Below are positions 48,788 through 55,497 of a DNA stretch of 55,497 nucleotides, in pieces (the stretch's first letter is position 1; every line of letters starts with the position of its first letter). The stretch spans positions 3,198 to 58,694 of the forward strand of contig NZ_JACYOF010000020.1 in the NCBI RefSeq assembly GCF_014932895.1, given 5' to 3'. The translations under genes were made by a program, and so were the position numbers. Source of the stretch: Bacillus thuringiensis. Its GTDB lineage: Bacteria; Bacillota; Bacilli; Bacillales; Bacillaceae_G. The notes under the pieces were generated by a model, which saw only the letters and a list, made by a program, of their open reading frames with translations, had not been told where the DNA came from and made no database searches.

Positions 48788-48886
48788 TGGTATTGTTTCT
48801 AAAACCACGATTAGCCCCGGAAGGAAATCGTGTTTAAGATAAACAATAGATTTTTTCTATGGAAAAGATAACGAGGAGGGAAACAC
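48788..48886 (+). promoter_or_regulatory. Probable L13 ribosomal protein leader
   Basis: A 99-base leader with stem CACGATT/AATCGTG (48806-48812 with 48826-48832) around the conserved-looking loop AGCCCCGGAAGGA. Position before rplM and this loop suggest the Firmicute L13 leader, a proposed autoregulatory RNA. The match is from memory of the family, not computed. Confidence 0.6.
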
Positions 48887-49324
48887 ATGCGTACGACTTT
48901 TATGGCAAAAGCTAACGAAGTTGAGCGTAAATGGTATGTGGTTGACGCTGAAGGTCAAACTTTAGGTCGCCTAGCTAGTGAAGTAGCATCCATTTTACGT
49001 GGTAAAAACAAACCTACATTTACACCACACGTTGACACGGGTGATCATGTAATTATTATTAACGCTGAGAAAATTCATTTAACAGGTAATAAATTAAACG
49101 ATAAAATTTACTACCGTCACACTAACCACCCAGGTGGACTTAAGCAAAGAACAGCTCTAGAAATGCGTACAAACTACCCTGTACAAATGTTAGAGCTTGC
49201 AATTAAAGGGATGCTTCCAAAAGGACGTTTAGGACGTCAAGTATCTAAGAAATTAAACGTGTATGCTGGAGCAGAGCATCCACACCAAGCACAAAAACCA
49301 GAAGTTTACGAACTTCGCGGATAA
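48887..49324 (+). CDS. rplM: 50S ribosomal protein L13
   Basis: Early-assembly protein of the large subunit. 145 residues, [20 protein letters not shown], with [20 protein letters not shown] near the C-terminus. SD CGAGGAGGG at 48872-48880. rpsI follows after 21 bases. Confidence 0.98.
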
Positions 49325-49345
49325 TCAATTAAAGGAGGGCTTACT

Positions 49346-49738
49346 TTGGCACAGGTTCAATACTATGGCACTGGACGTCGTAAGAGTTCAGTAGCGCGCG
49401 TACGCCTAGTTCCAGGCGAAGGACGCGTTATCATTAACGGTCGTGATTTTGAAAACTATATCCCATTTGCTGCATTACGTGAAGTAGTGAAACAACCTCT
49501 AGTTGCAACAGAAACTTTAGGTAACTACGATGTACTTGTAAACGTAAATGGTGGTGGATACACTGGTCAAGCTGGTGCTATTCGTCACGGTATTTCTCGC
49601 GCTTTATTAAAAGCTGATCCAGAATACCGTCTAACACTAAAACGTGCAGGTCTATTAACTCGTGACGCACGTATGAAAGAGCGTAAAAAATACGGTCTTA
49701 AAGGCGCACGTCGTGCACCTCAGTTCTCAAAACGTTAA
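49346..49738 (+). CDS. rpsI: 30S ribosomal protein S9
   Basis: Its C-terminal SKR tail touches P-site tRNA. 130 residues from TTG 49346 ([20 protein letters not shown]), SD AAAGGAGGG at 49331-49339. Ends [17 protein letters not shown]. Strong terminator follows. Confidence 0.98.
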
Positions 49739-49752
49739 TTTTTGCGAACTAC

Positions 49753-49783
49753 AAACCCCAACCATTTTGGTTGGGGTTTTTTT
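49753..49783 (+). terminator. Strong terminator after rpsI
   Basis: 12-bp stem AAACCCCAACCA/TGGTTGGGGTTT (49753-49764 with 49768-49779), 3-base loop, T run. Confidence 0.93.
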
Positions 49784-49869
49784 ATGTTTCATTCCTCTTT
49801 TGTAGCTTTTATAGTTTGGAATATTTTAGTGCTACCGTCCTACGTATGCTTCTTCTTTAGAAGTTTAGA

Positions 49870-49883
49870 CTAATACGTATTAG
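49870..49883. promoter_or_regulatory. Perfect palindrome upstream of ybaK
   Basis: CTAATACGTATTAG, 14 bases, directly followed by the SD GGGAGG (49883-49888). Operator-like, but could be chance. A short CTTCT/AGAAG repeat lies just before (49852-49863). Confidence 0.35.
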
Positions 49884-49900
49884 GGAGGTTTATAAGTACT

Positions 49901-50329
49901 ATGAATGTCATTGTCAGCTTACAAGAAAAACAAAAAGAAAAGCAGTTAAAATATGAACGAAAGATGCTGCGAGAACTATCATTAAAAACATTGCGTTCAA
50001 ATATTCGTGATGCTTTTCAGATGCAAGAGCTTCATCGTCAGTATGAAGATTATTGTATTGAATTAGGGATAGAGTCTTATTTATTAGGAGCAAGATATAG
50101 CAAATTTGGCTATTATGGTGAATCATTCTTTGATGTGAAATATAGAGCTTTAGAAGAAGAACAGCAATTAACGGAAACGTTATTTCAATTTTTAACGAGT
50201 ATGACTTTACGAGAAATTAAATTACAAGACGAGGAGTTACTTTATGAATCCTGTCAGCAGTTCATCAGCTTATGGTGGCAGGAAGGATATGAAAAGGGTG
50301 AAAGAAGATATCGATTAAAGCTACATTAA
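49901..50329 (+). CDS. ybaK: YbaK-like protein of unknown function (DUF2521-type)
   Basis: 142-residue soluble, charged, mostly helical protein. No catalytic motif is visible. Seen: a lysine-rich N-terminal helix (about 9-35), LRSNIRDAFQMQELHRQYEDY, and an acidic-aromatic C-terminal part ending WWQEGYEKGERRYRLKLH. SD GGGAGGT at 49883-49889. Position between rpsI and cwlD matches B. subtilis ybaK; B. subtilis ybaJ is missing here. Function is unknown. Confidence 0.85.
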   Translation: MNVIVSLQEKQKEKQLKYERKMLRELSLKTLRSNIRDAFQMQELHRQYEDYCIELGIESYLLGARYSKFGYYGESFFDVKYRALEEEQQLTETLFQFLTSMTLREIKLQDEELLYESCQQFISLWWQEGYEKGERRYRLKLH

Positions 50330-50334
50330 GATAA

Positions 50335-50363
50335 GCATAAACTTTCCTCTTGTCCCATATAAG
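50335..50363 (+). promoter_or_regulatory. Candidate sigma-E promoter of cwlD
   Basis: GCATAAA (50335-50341), 14-base spacer, CATATAAG (50356-50363), resembling mother-cell sigma-E elements (about ATA-14-CATACAAT). In B. subtilis cwlD is transcribed from sigma-E and sigma-G promoters, which supports the call. Confidence 0.45.
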
Positions 50364-50395
50364 TAATTAGAGGGACTAGCTGGAGGAGGAAAGGT

Positions 50396-51109
50396 ATGAA
50401 GAGAATTCGAATTATCTCTTTTGCACTCGCTGCGGTTGTTTTGTTTTTTTTAGTCAAACAAGAATTTCAAATTACAAAATCGTGGCGAGCGTGGAATTTA
50501 CCATTATCGGGGAAAGTAATCGTATTAGACGCAGGGCATGGTGGGCCAGACGGAGGAGCTGTTGGTGGAAAGGATATTGTAGAAAAAGACATTACTCTTG
50601 AAATTACAAAAAAAGTGCAAGATTATTTGCAAGAGCAAGGTGCATTAGTTATTTTAACGCGTGAAGGAGATTATGATTTAGCTAACAAAGATACGAAGTC
50701 GTACAGTAGACGTAAGGCAGAGGATTTAAGAAGACGCGTGGAGATTATTAATAAACCTGATGTCGATTTCTTTGCAAGTATTCATTTAAATGCATTAACT
50801 AGTAGTGGATCTAAAGGCGCACAAACGTTCTATTACCGTTCTTTAATTGAAAATGAACGTGCTGCGAAATTTCTACAAGATGAATTGAGGACGAGTTTAG
50901 AAAATACGAACCGTTCTGCTAAAACGATTTCTCATGTGTATTTATTAAAGCACGCGAAAACACCAGGCGCTTTGATTGAAGCTGGCTTTTTATCGAATGT
51001 GAATGAAAGGCATATGCTAAATTCGGAAAAATATCAGCAAAAGGTAGCGGCTGCTATATATCGTGGTATATTACGTTATTTCACGGAAAAAGGAAATCCT
51101 CCAGAATAA
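50396..51109 (+). CDS. cwlD: CwlD, germination-specific N-acetylmuramoyl-L-alanine amidase
   Basis: With PdaA it makes muramic-delta-lactam in the spore cortex, the mark recognised by germination lytic enzymes. 237 residues. Seen: signal/anchor segment (about 5-21), then an Amidase_3 domain with VLDAGHGGPDGGAVG (about 42-56, first zinc His), VEKDITLEI (zinc Glu), SIHLNAL (second zinc His), and GALIEAGFLSN with the catalytic Glu. SD GGAGGAGG at 50382-50389. Its stop codon lies inside the terminator hairpin. Confidence 0.95.
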   Translation: MKRIRIISFALAAVVLFFLVKQEFQITKSWRAWNLPLSGKVIVLDAGHGGPDGGAVGGKDIVEKDITLEITKKVQDYLQEQGALVILTREGDYDLANKDTKSYSRRKAEDLRRRVEIINKPDVDFFASIHLNALTSSGSKGAQTFYYRSLIENERAAKFLQDELRTSLENTNRSAKTISHVYLLKHAKTPGALIEAGFLSNVNERHMLNSEKYQQKVAAAIYRGILRYFTEKGNPPE

Positions 51110-51121
51110 GGGGGATTTTTT
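51094..51121 (+). terminator. Terminator overlapping the cwlD stop
   Basis: 9-bp stem (51094-51102 with 51110-51118, one G-U), 7-base loop containing the stop codon, T run to 51121. Confidence 0.8.
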
Positions 51122-51155
51122 GAGGTTCTCTCGTTAACGAAGTTTTCGGAAAATA

Positions 51156-51164
51156 TGTTATACT
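51156..51164 (+). promoter_or_regulatory. Extended -10 promoter of salA
   Basis: TGTTATACT (51156-51164), with TTAACG (51134-51139) as a possible -35 at a long 19-base spacing. It lies after the cwlD terminator, 87 bases before salA. Confidence 0.5.
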
Positions 51165-51251
51165 GGAAATGTAAACGCATTTATTTAGGTATAAAGAGAG
51201 AGAAATTTAATTAACATTACGTTATTTTTCATACAGGGGGCTGGGCTAATT

Positions 51252-52319
51252 ATGGTAACGAAAGAGCAAGTAGTGGAAGCGTTAGAAGGGATTGTAGATC
51301 CGTTTTTACATAAAACGTTAAAAGAAACAAATGCAATTAAAGAGGTAACAGTCAAGCCTGAGAAGGAACATGTGAGTGTTAAAATTGCAATTGTAAAAAC
51401 CGGTACAGCGGAACAAATGCAGTTGCAGTCTGGAATTGTAAAGTTAGTAAAAGAACTAGGAGCAGCGACAGTTGGGCTTCGTTTTGCAGAATTTACAGAA
51501 GAGGAATTAGCTCAATTTGCACCACAACAAGAAGAAGAGCAAAGTGAATCTTTATTGTCACCAAATTCAAAAACGACATTTTTAGCAGTGGCGAGTGGAA
51601 AAGGTGGAGTGGGAAAATCAACTGTCTCCGTTAACCTTGCAGTTTCTTTAGCTCGTTTAGGAAAAAAAGTTGGTATTATTGATGCGGACATTTACGGCTT
51701 TAGTGTGCCAGACATGATGGGAATCGAAAAACGTCCTATTGTAAGAGGGGATAAGATAATTCCAGTGGAGCGTCTAGGTGTAAAGGTAATCTCAATGGGA
51801 TTCTTTGTAGAGGATAATGCACCGGTTATTTGGAGAGGACCTATGCTTGGGAAAATGTTAAACCACTTCTTCACAGAAGTAGAATGGGGCGATTTAGATT
51901 ATTTAGTACTTGATCTTCCGCCGGGTACAGGTGATGTTGCGTTAGATGTGCACTCAATGTTGCCATCTTGCAAAGAGATTATTGTAACGACGCCTCATCC
52001 AACAGCGGCGTTTGTAGCAGCGCGTGCTGGAGCGATGGCATTGCGTACTGAACATAGTATTCTCGGTGTCGTTGAGAACATGGCATATTTTGAAAGCAAA
52101 GCAACTGGTGAGAAAGAGTATGTATTTGGAAGAGGCGGAGGAGATAAATTAGCTGCTGAATTACAAACAGAGGTACTTGGCCGTATTCCGCTTCAACAAC
52201 CTGATTGGAATAAAGAAGACTTTGCTCCTTCGGTATATGAAGATACACATACAACGGGTATTATTTATAGTAAGATAGCTGAGGCGGTAATTAATAAAAC
52301 AGCTGTTACACAAAAATAA
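51252..52319 (+). CDS. salA: SalA/Mrp-family P-loop ATPase
   Basis: Mrp/NBP35 (ApbC) ATPase. Family members carry or transfer Fe-S clusters; B. subtilis SalA (YbaL) also represses scoC and so raises exoprotease expression. 355 residues. Seen: N-terminal MIP18/DUF59-like domain (about 1-80), variable linker, deviant Walker A GKGGVGKST (116-124), DADIYGFSVPDMMG, and DLPPGTGD. The CxxC pair of many Mrp proteins is not evident in the C-terminal part. SD CAGGGGG at 51234-51240. Confidence 0.9.
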   Translation: MVTKEQVVEALEGIVDPFLHKTLKETNAIKEVTVKPEKEHVSVKIAIVKTGTAEQMQLQSGIVKLVKELGAATVGLRFAEFTEEELAQFAPQQEEEQSESLLSPNSKTTFLAVASGKGGVGKSTVSVNLAVSLARLGKKVGIIDADIYGFSVPDMMGIEKRPIVRGDKIIPVERLGVKVISMGFFVEDNAPVIWRGPMLGKMLNHFFTEVEWGDLDYLVLDLPPGTGDVALDVHSMLPSCKEIIVTTPHPTAAFVAARAGAMALRTEHSILGVVENMAYFESKATGEKEYVFGRGGGDKLAAELQTEVLGRIPLQQPDWNKEDFAPSVYEDTHTTGIIYSKIAEAVINKTAVTQK

Positions 52320-52322
52320 AGT

Positions 52323-52536
52323 GAAACTTTAATCAGCGGGGGTTTTCTTCATCCCCCACCTAACTTCTTTGCTTTCGCTGGATTTTGAGGTAGGGGTCTT
52401 ACTGCCCGTTAATGCGGGATAAAACGAAACTTTAATTAGTGGGGCATCCGCTACTAATATTAATTGTTTTTGTTTGTGCAGTGGATCTCTCGTCTAACAG
52501 GGGGAGTCTTGCTATCTGTTAATAGCGTGAAAAAGT
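52323..52536 (+). repeat. Two diverged tandem copies of an intergenic repeat
   Basis: Copy 1 (52323-52425) begins GAAACTTTAATCAGCGGGG, contains a GGGGG/CCCCC hairpin, and ends GGGGTCTTACTGCCCGTTAA plus GCGGGATAAAAC. Copy 2 (52426-52536) begins GAAACTTTAATTAGTGGGG and ends GGGAGTCTTGCTATCTGTTA plus ATAGCGTGAAAAAG. Both ends and order agree; the middles differ. Such structured repeats are dispersed in B. cereus-group intergenic DNA, but I cannot assign a bcr family number. Confidence 0.7.
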
Positions 52537-52537
52537 A

Positions 52538-52575
52538 ATAATGAGTGGACAATGTGTACATTGTCCACTCATTAT
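52538..52575. terminator. 17-bp bidirectional terminator between salA and gerD
   Basis: Perfect 17-bp stem (52538-52554 with 52559-52575), loop TGTA. On the minus strand it is followed, two to three bases later, by TTTTT, ending gerD transcripts; on the plus strand it can stop salA read-through. Confidence 0.85.
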
Positions 52576-52597
52576 GAAGTTATTATTTTTACTTTTG

Positions 52598-53206
52598 TTA
52601 CTTCTTCTCACCTTGAGATCCGCCTTCACCGCCTGCTTCTTTCTTATTAGATCCGCCTTTTTCAGCCTTCTGTACACCTTTGCTAATGATATCAATCATC
52701 TTAGCTTGGAAGAGTGGGCTTTCAGCAGTTTCTGTAAGTACTTGTTGTAAATATTGGCGGTATTCTTTACTCTTCATTGTTTGCAACATCATTTTTTCTA
52801 CTTCAGGGTTTTTCATGATTTCTATAACGCCTGCTTGGTATTCAGGATCTTTTAATAAGGTTTTCATTAAGTTTGTTTGTTCTTTTCCCATACTTTTAGC
52901 AAATTTCGATGAGAACTCAGGGTCTTTAAAGAGCTTTTCCCAGAATTGCTGCCCTTTGTCGGATACCATCGCATCTTCAATCGTTTTCTTTACTACCGTT
53001 TCATCTAGTATGAGTGCTTGTTTCATCTTTTCATCAGTTAATACATCTTGAATAGCTTTCTTACCTTGATCCGTTTTTAAAATATCAACAATCATTTTCT
53101 TTGTTTGATCGTAATCTAGTTCAGATTTCGTTTCTTTTCCTTGTGCACATGCTACAAGTGCGGTAAGTAGAAAAGAAGAAACGAAAATGAGTAGCATCCG
53201 TTTCAT
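52598..53206 (-). CDS. gerD: GerD, spore germination lipoprotein
   Basis: Inner spore membrane lipoprotein needed to cluster germinant receptors (germinosome). 202 residues. Seen: signal peptide with lipobox LVAC ending at C20, a helical body of amphipathic repeats (about 35-180), and a Gly/Glu/Lys-rich tail GGSNKKEAGGEGGSQGEKK. SD AAAGGAG on the minus strand (about 53216-53222). Only gerD and pdaB are on the minus strand in this window. Confidence 0.94.
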   Translation of the reverse strand: MKRMLLIFVSSFLLTALVACAQGKETKSELDYDQTKKMIVDILKTDQGKKAIQDVLTDEKMKQALILDETVVKKTIEDAMVSDKGQQFWEKLFKDPEFSSKFAKSMGKEQTNLMKTLLKDPEYQAGVIEIMKNPEVEKMMLQTMKSKEYRQYLQQVLTETAESPLFQAKMIDIISKGVQKAEKGGSNKKEAGGEGGSQGEKK

Positions 53207-53241
53207 AAGTTGGAACTCCTTTCAGCACAGTTCTCTTTTTT

Positions 53242-53270
53242 TAATATAAATATCTTTAAGGAATTTATAC
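53242..53270 (-). promoter_or_regulatory. Candidate sigma-G promoter of gerD
   Basis: Read on the minus strand: GTATA (53270-53266), 17-base spacer, TATATTA (53248-53242), close to the forespore sigma-G pattern (GHATR-18-CATHMTA). gerD is sigma-G dependent in B. subtilis. Confidence 0.45.
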
Positions 53271-53345
53271 ATGAACATGGCTAGCTTTTTGAAATTGTCA
53301 TTGATACAATTTAATTAGAAATATAAGAATAATGGGGGATGTGTT

Positions 53346-53957
53346 GTGAATAGCCGCAAGTGGGTACGACTATTTTTAACGACGTTGTTTCTTGGTGGGA
53401 TTAGTACGGTCATTATTGGGTTTGTTTTGGGATGGGACAAGTATATTAAATTTTTTCAAAATTTCGACGGAAAGGAAATTCTAGCAGTTTCTTTCTGGTT
53501 GATGGGTGTAGGATTTATTTTTAGTGTTATAAGTCAAATGGGGTTCTTTGCATATTTAACAATCCATCGTTTTGGACTAGGGATGTTCCGCTCATCTTCT
53601 TTATGGAATGCAGTCCAGCTTTTCTTTATTGCATTCGTGTTATTTGATTTCGTGTATTTAAGGTCTGTACTTATTGCAAATGGGGAAGTTTCATTAGGGA
53701 ATAACATACTTGTTGCTGGAATGTTATTTATATTTGGAGCGATTGTCGCTTATGTAAAAAGTAAAGAAACGAATAAAAAAGCATTTGTGCCCGCTTTGTT
53801 CTTTATGGTTGTTGTAACAATTCTTGAATGGGTACCGGCACTTCGGATTAATGATACAGATTGGTTATATTTAATGGTTATACCACTTTTATTATGTAAT
53901 GCATATCAGTTACTTATATTGCACCGTTTAATCGAAAAAACGAGCAAATCTGCTTAA
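53346..53957 (+). CDS. kbaA: KbaA, KinB signalling activator (membrane protein)
   Basis: Needed in B. subtilis for activation of the sporulation kinase KinB. 203 residues from GTG 53346, SD GGGGGATG at 53334-53341. About six membrane spans: 8-30, 44-68, 84-105, 115-134, 145-163, 168-190. No enzymatic motif. Its start region faces the gerD promoter, so gerD and kbaA are divergent across 139 bases. Confidence 0.9.
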   Translation: MNSRKWVRLFLTTLFLGGISTVIIGFVLGWDKYIKFFQNFDGKEILAVSFWLMGVGFIFSVISQMGFFAYLTIHRFGLGMFRSSSLWNAVQLFFIAFVLFDFVYLRSVLIANGEVSLGNNILVAGMLFIFGAIVAYVKSKETNKKAFVPALFFMVVVTILEWVPALRINDTDWLYLMVIPLLLCNAYQLLILHRLIEKTSKSA

Positions 53958-54018
53958 TTGAGAGAGTTCTTTTGAAGTTTTACGCAGTGGTAGTTGTACT
54001 ATCTGAAATAGTGGGATG

Positions 54019-54060
54019 AAAAAAGCTCTATTACCTTATCGAAAGGTAGTAGAGCTTTTA
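54019..54060. terminator. Bidirectional terminator between kbaA and pdaB
   Basis: 17-bp stem (54021-54037 with 54043-54059, one G-U), loop ATCGA, T run on the plus side and A run (T on the minus strand) on the other. It serves the convergent pair kbaA and pdaB. Confidence 0.9.
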
Positions 54061-54085
54061 TGCGTGAAGGCTAGTAGGAAAGGAA

Positions 54086-54850
54086 CTATTTTACATCTTC
54101 ACTTTTCGTACTAGTGTTGGAAATAAGTTGTGATACGGATGTTTGCTCATAGCCATCACTTTTTAACTTCTGTAAAAGTAGTGGTAAAGCTTTATTTGTT
54201 TGAAGAGCAGAATCAGATGCGTGTAATAAGACAATATCTCCACCTTTCAAATTATTAGAGACAGTGGAAACGATGTTATTTACACCTGGGTTTTTCCAAT
54301 CATTTGAATTATTACTCCAATGAACGACAGTGTATCCGAGTGATTCTGCAATTTTAAGGGTGGTTTTGTTAAATTCGCCACTAGGTGGACGTAATAGCTT
54401 GACTTGTTTTACGCCGAGTTTTGTAAAAACATCTTGTGCCCGTAAAAGATCTCTTCGTATTTCATTTGCCTCTAGAGAAGTGTAGGATGTGTAGTTATAG
54501 CCCATACTACCGATTTCATGTCCATCTTTCATGATGCGTTCCACAATATCAGGGTGTCTTTCCGCCCATGCAGCAGAAAGGAAGAAGGTTGCATTCTTAA
54601 TGTCTCTTTCTTTAAGTGTATCAAGGATTGGAATAGCTTTTTTGTCTCCCCAACTAATATCAAACGTGAATGCAACTTGTTTTTTAGCTGTGTCTCCTTT
54701 GTAAATAACCTTAGGTCCTGTAGCAGTTGAAAAAGCAGACTCATGTGAATATGTTTTTAAAAAGAGAAGCCATGCCGTAAATAAGGAAAGTATCACTATT
54801 AAGCTAATGTGTTTAAAAGTTCTTTTACTCGTAATAAAAAAGAAAAACAT
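54086..54850 (-). CDS. pdaB: PdaB (YbaN), polysaccharide deacetylase-family sporulation protein
   Basis: NodB-fold protein required to keep spores stable late in sporulation in B. subtilis. 254 residues. Seen: N-terminal membrane anchor (about 12-31), then the NodB domain. Canonical metal motifs are altered: motif 1 is TFDIS (62-66) instead of TFDD, and motif 2 is SMGYNY (115-120) where HS/TxxH is expected. Motif 3 RPPSGEF (154-160) and the late LLHASDS (His 210) are kept. The substitutions look like a family feature rather than local damage. SD AAAGGGGCG on the minus strand. Confidence 0.92.
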   Translation of the reverse strand: MFFFFITSKRTFKHISLIVILSLFTAWLLFLKTYSHESAFSTATGPKVIYKGDTAKKQVAFTFDISWGDKKAIPILDTLKERDIKNATFFLSAAWAERHPDIVERIMKDGHEIGSMGYNYTSYTSLEANEIRRDLLRAQDVFTKLGVKQVKLLRPPSGEFNKTTLKIAESLGYTVVHWSNNSNDWKNPGVNNIVSTVSNNLKGGDIVLLHASDSALQTNKALPLLLQKLKSDGYEQTSVSQLISNTSTKSEDVK

Positions 54851-55034
54851 AATATTACGCCCCTTTGTCCAATCCTTTTCAGTTACATATATGCTTAAAA
54901 TATAAAAAAGAGAACAAAGGATTAATATCGTAAGTAGTGGATATAATGAATGATAGGGTTTTGATGATTTGTTTTTAATAAGTGAAAATGAGCGGAACGT
55001 TTATTGTTGCGTAAGGGATTATTGAGGTGATGAT

Positions 55035-55253
55035 TTGCTTGGGCTTATGTTGACGAAAGAAGAAAGAAAAGAAATGGAATACATATTGAAGAGAGAGTTA
55101 GAGGAACTTTTATTTGATTTTGAAGATGAGCGTATTCATGACATTGTAAAAAAAGCGATGGAAGAAAGATATAAAATTATTTTTTGTTTGTTTCGGAGAG
55201 TTGCTAACGCAGAAGAATGTATTCGTTATGTAAGAAAAAGAAATTTTTATTAA
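55035..55253 (+). CDS. Small charged helical protein of unknown function
   Basis: 72 residues from TTG 55035, chosen because GAGGTGAT (55024-55031) gives an ideal SD spacing; ATG 55047 is the alternative. Highly charged helix-rich sequence (LTKEERKEMEYILKRELEEL) with one F/L-rich patch KIIFCLFRRVA and a basic end. No known motif. It sits alone between pdaB and an rRNA operon. The TATAAT at 54942-54947 could be its -10, without a good -35. A real gene is likely from the SD and composition, but no function can be given. Confidence 0.7.
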   Translation: MLGLMLTKEERKEMEYILKRELEELLFDFEDERIHDIVKKAMEERYKIIFCLFRRVANAEECIRYVRKRNFY

Positions 55254-55259
55254 AAAGTG

Positions 55260-55289
55260 TTGACGTTAATAGTTAGTATATGATAAATT
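55260..55289 (+). promoter_or_regulatory. rRNA operon promoter P1
   Basis: TTGACG (55260-55265) with TAAATT (55284-55289) after 18 bases, or GATAAA (55282-55287) after 16. Weaker than P2. Located just after the small gene. Confidence 0.5.
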
Positions 55290-55348
55290 AATAAACGTCG
55301 CTGATGCGGAAACGCAGAAAACGACAAAAAAGAAATTAAAAAACTTAG

Positions 55349-55377
55349 TTGACATCGAAAAACGAAGATGTTAACAT
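55349..55377 (+). promoter_or_regulatory. rRNA operon promoter P2
   Basis: TTGACA (55349-55354), 17-base spacer, TAACAT (55372-55377). Predicted start near 55384, at a short GTCGC/GCGAC hairpin (55384-55399). Confidence 0.8.
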
Positions 55378-55402
55378 AAGGGAGTCGCAAATGAGCGACC
55401 AA

Positions 55403-55440
55403 GCAGTTCTTTGAAAACTGAACGAAACAAACAACGTGAA
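55403..55440 (+). promoter_or_regulatory. rrn leader boxA-like antitermination region
   Basis: GCAGTTCTTTGAAAACTGAA (55403-55422) resembles the Bacillus rrn leader boxA, bound by NusB-S10. It is followed by the AC-rich ACGAAACAAACAACG stretch usual before 16S genes. Confidence 0.7.
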
Positions 55441-55476
55441 ACGTCAATTTTTATTTTAGATGCTAGACAAACTAAC

Positions 55477-55497
55477 TTTATTGGAGAGTTTGATCCT
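55477..55497 (+). rRNA. 16S ribosomal RNA (first 21 bases only)
   Basis: The window ends in TTTATTGGAGAGTTTGATCC plus T, the standard 5' end of Bacillus 16S rRNA, including the site of the universal 27F primer (AGAGTTTGATCCT). The rest of the operon is outside the window. Confidence 0.93.

Noticed and set aside
53207-53345. Sigma-A promoter for kbaA
   Set aside because: TTGAAA, TTGTCA and TTGATA candidates lack a -10 at proper distance upstream of the SD.
54851-55034. Sporulation promoter for pdaB or promoter for the small gene
   Set aside because: CATATAT on the minus strand lacks a matching -35; TATAAT at 54942-54947 lacks one too.

Overview
The window is a piece of a Bacillus cereus-group chromosome (B. 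cereus, B. anthracis, B. thuringiensis or a close relative). It covers the conserved clpC to rrn region near the origin. Gene order, protein lengths and sporulation genes match Bacillus. Base composition is AT-rich, Shine-Dalgarno (SD) sequences are strong, TTG and GTG starts are frequent, and nearly all genes lie on the plus strand. I see no prophage, insertion sequence, CRISPR array or tRNA gene. 

Layout. 1-4417: the 3' end of clpC, then radA and disA (proteolysis, recombination, c-di-AMP DNA-integrity scanning). 4578-12671: yacL, ispD and ispF (isoprenoid synthesis), gltX, a cysteine T-box, cysE-cysS, and the RNA genes mrnC, rlmB and rae1. 12739-18142: sigH, rpmG, secE, nusG and the L11-L1 and L10-L7/L12 units, then an rsmC-like methyltransferase. 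18143-30316: rpoB, rpoC and the str operon (rplGB, rpsL, rpsG, fusA, tuf). 30485-45408: the S10-spc-alpha cluster, including secY, adk, map, infA and rpoA. 45495-49738: an ECF transporter module (ecfA1, ecfA2, ecfT), truA, rplM and rpsI. 49901-54850: ybaK and the sporulation/germination genes cwlD, salA, gerD (minus), kbaA and pdaB (minus). 55035-55497: a small unknown gene, tandem rRNA promoters and the first bases of a 16S rRNA gene. 

How the genes work together. Most of the window makes the transcription and translation machinery: RNA polymerase beta, beta' and alpha, NusG, SigH, two elongation factors and 35 ribosomal proteins. Around it sit aminoacyl-tRNA synthetases, rRNA and tRNA modification enzymes, an mRNA endonuclease and the Sec translocon (SecE, SecY). 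Sporulation functions bracket the cluster, with SigH, DisA and RadA upstream and CwlD, GerD, KbaA and PdaB downstream. 

What is worth a second look. The protein genes are ordinary for the clade, and I did not find an undescribed protein system. The interesting signal is in the non-coding leaders. From secE to rpoB, four consecutive units (nusG, rplK, rplJ, rpoB) show a promoter followed by a terminator-like hairpin before the gene. rplK and rplA carry the same L1-leader-like motif. nusG has a hairpin between a distant SD and its start codon. rpoA, rpsS and rpsL are preceded by strong unexplained hairpins. Two diverged tandem copies of a repeat follow salA. All promoter, terminator and RNA-structure calls were made by eye from sequence, without folding software or database searches.
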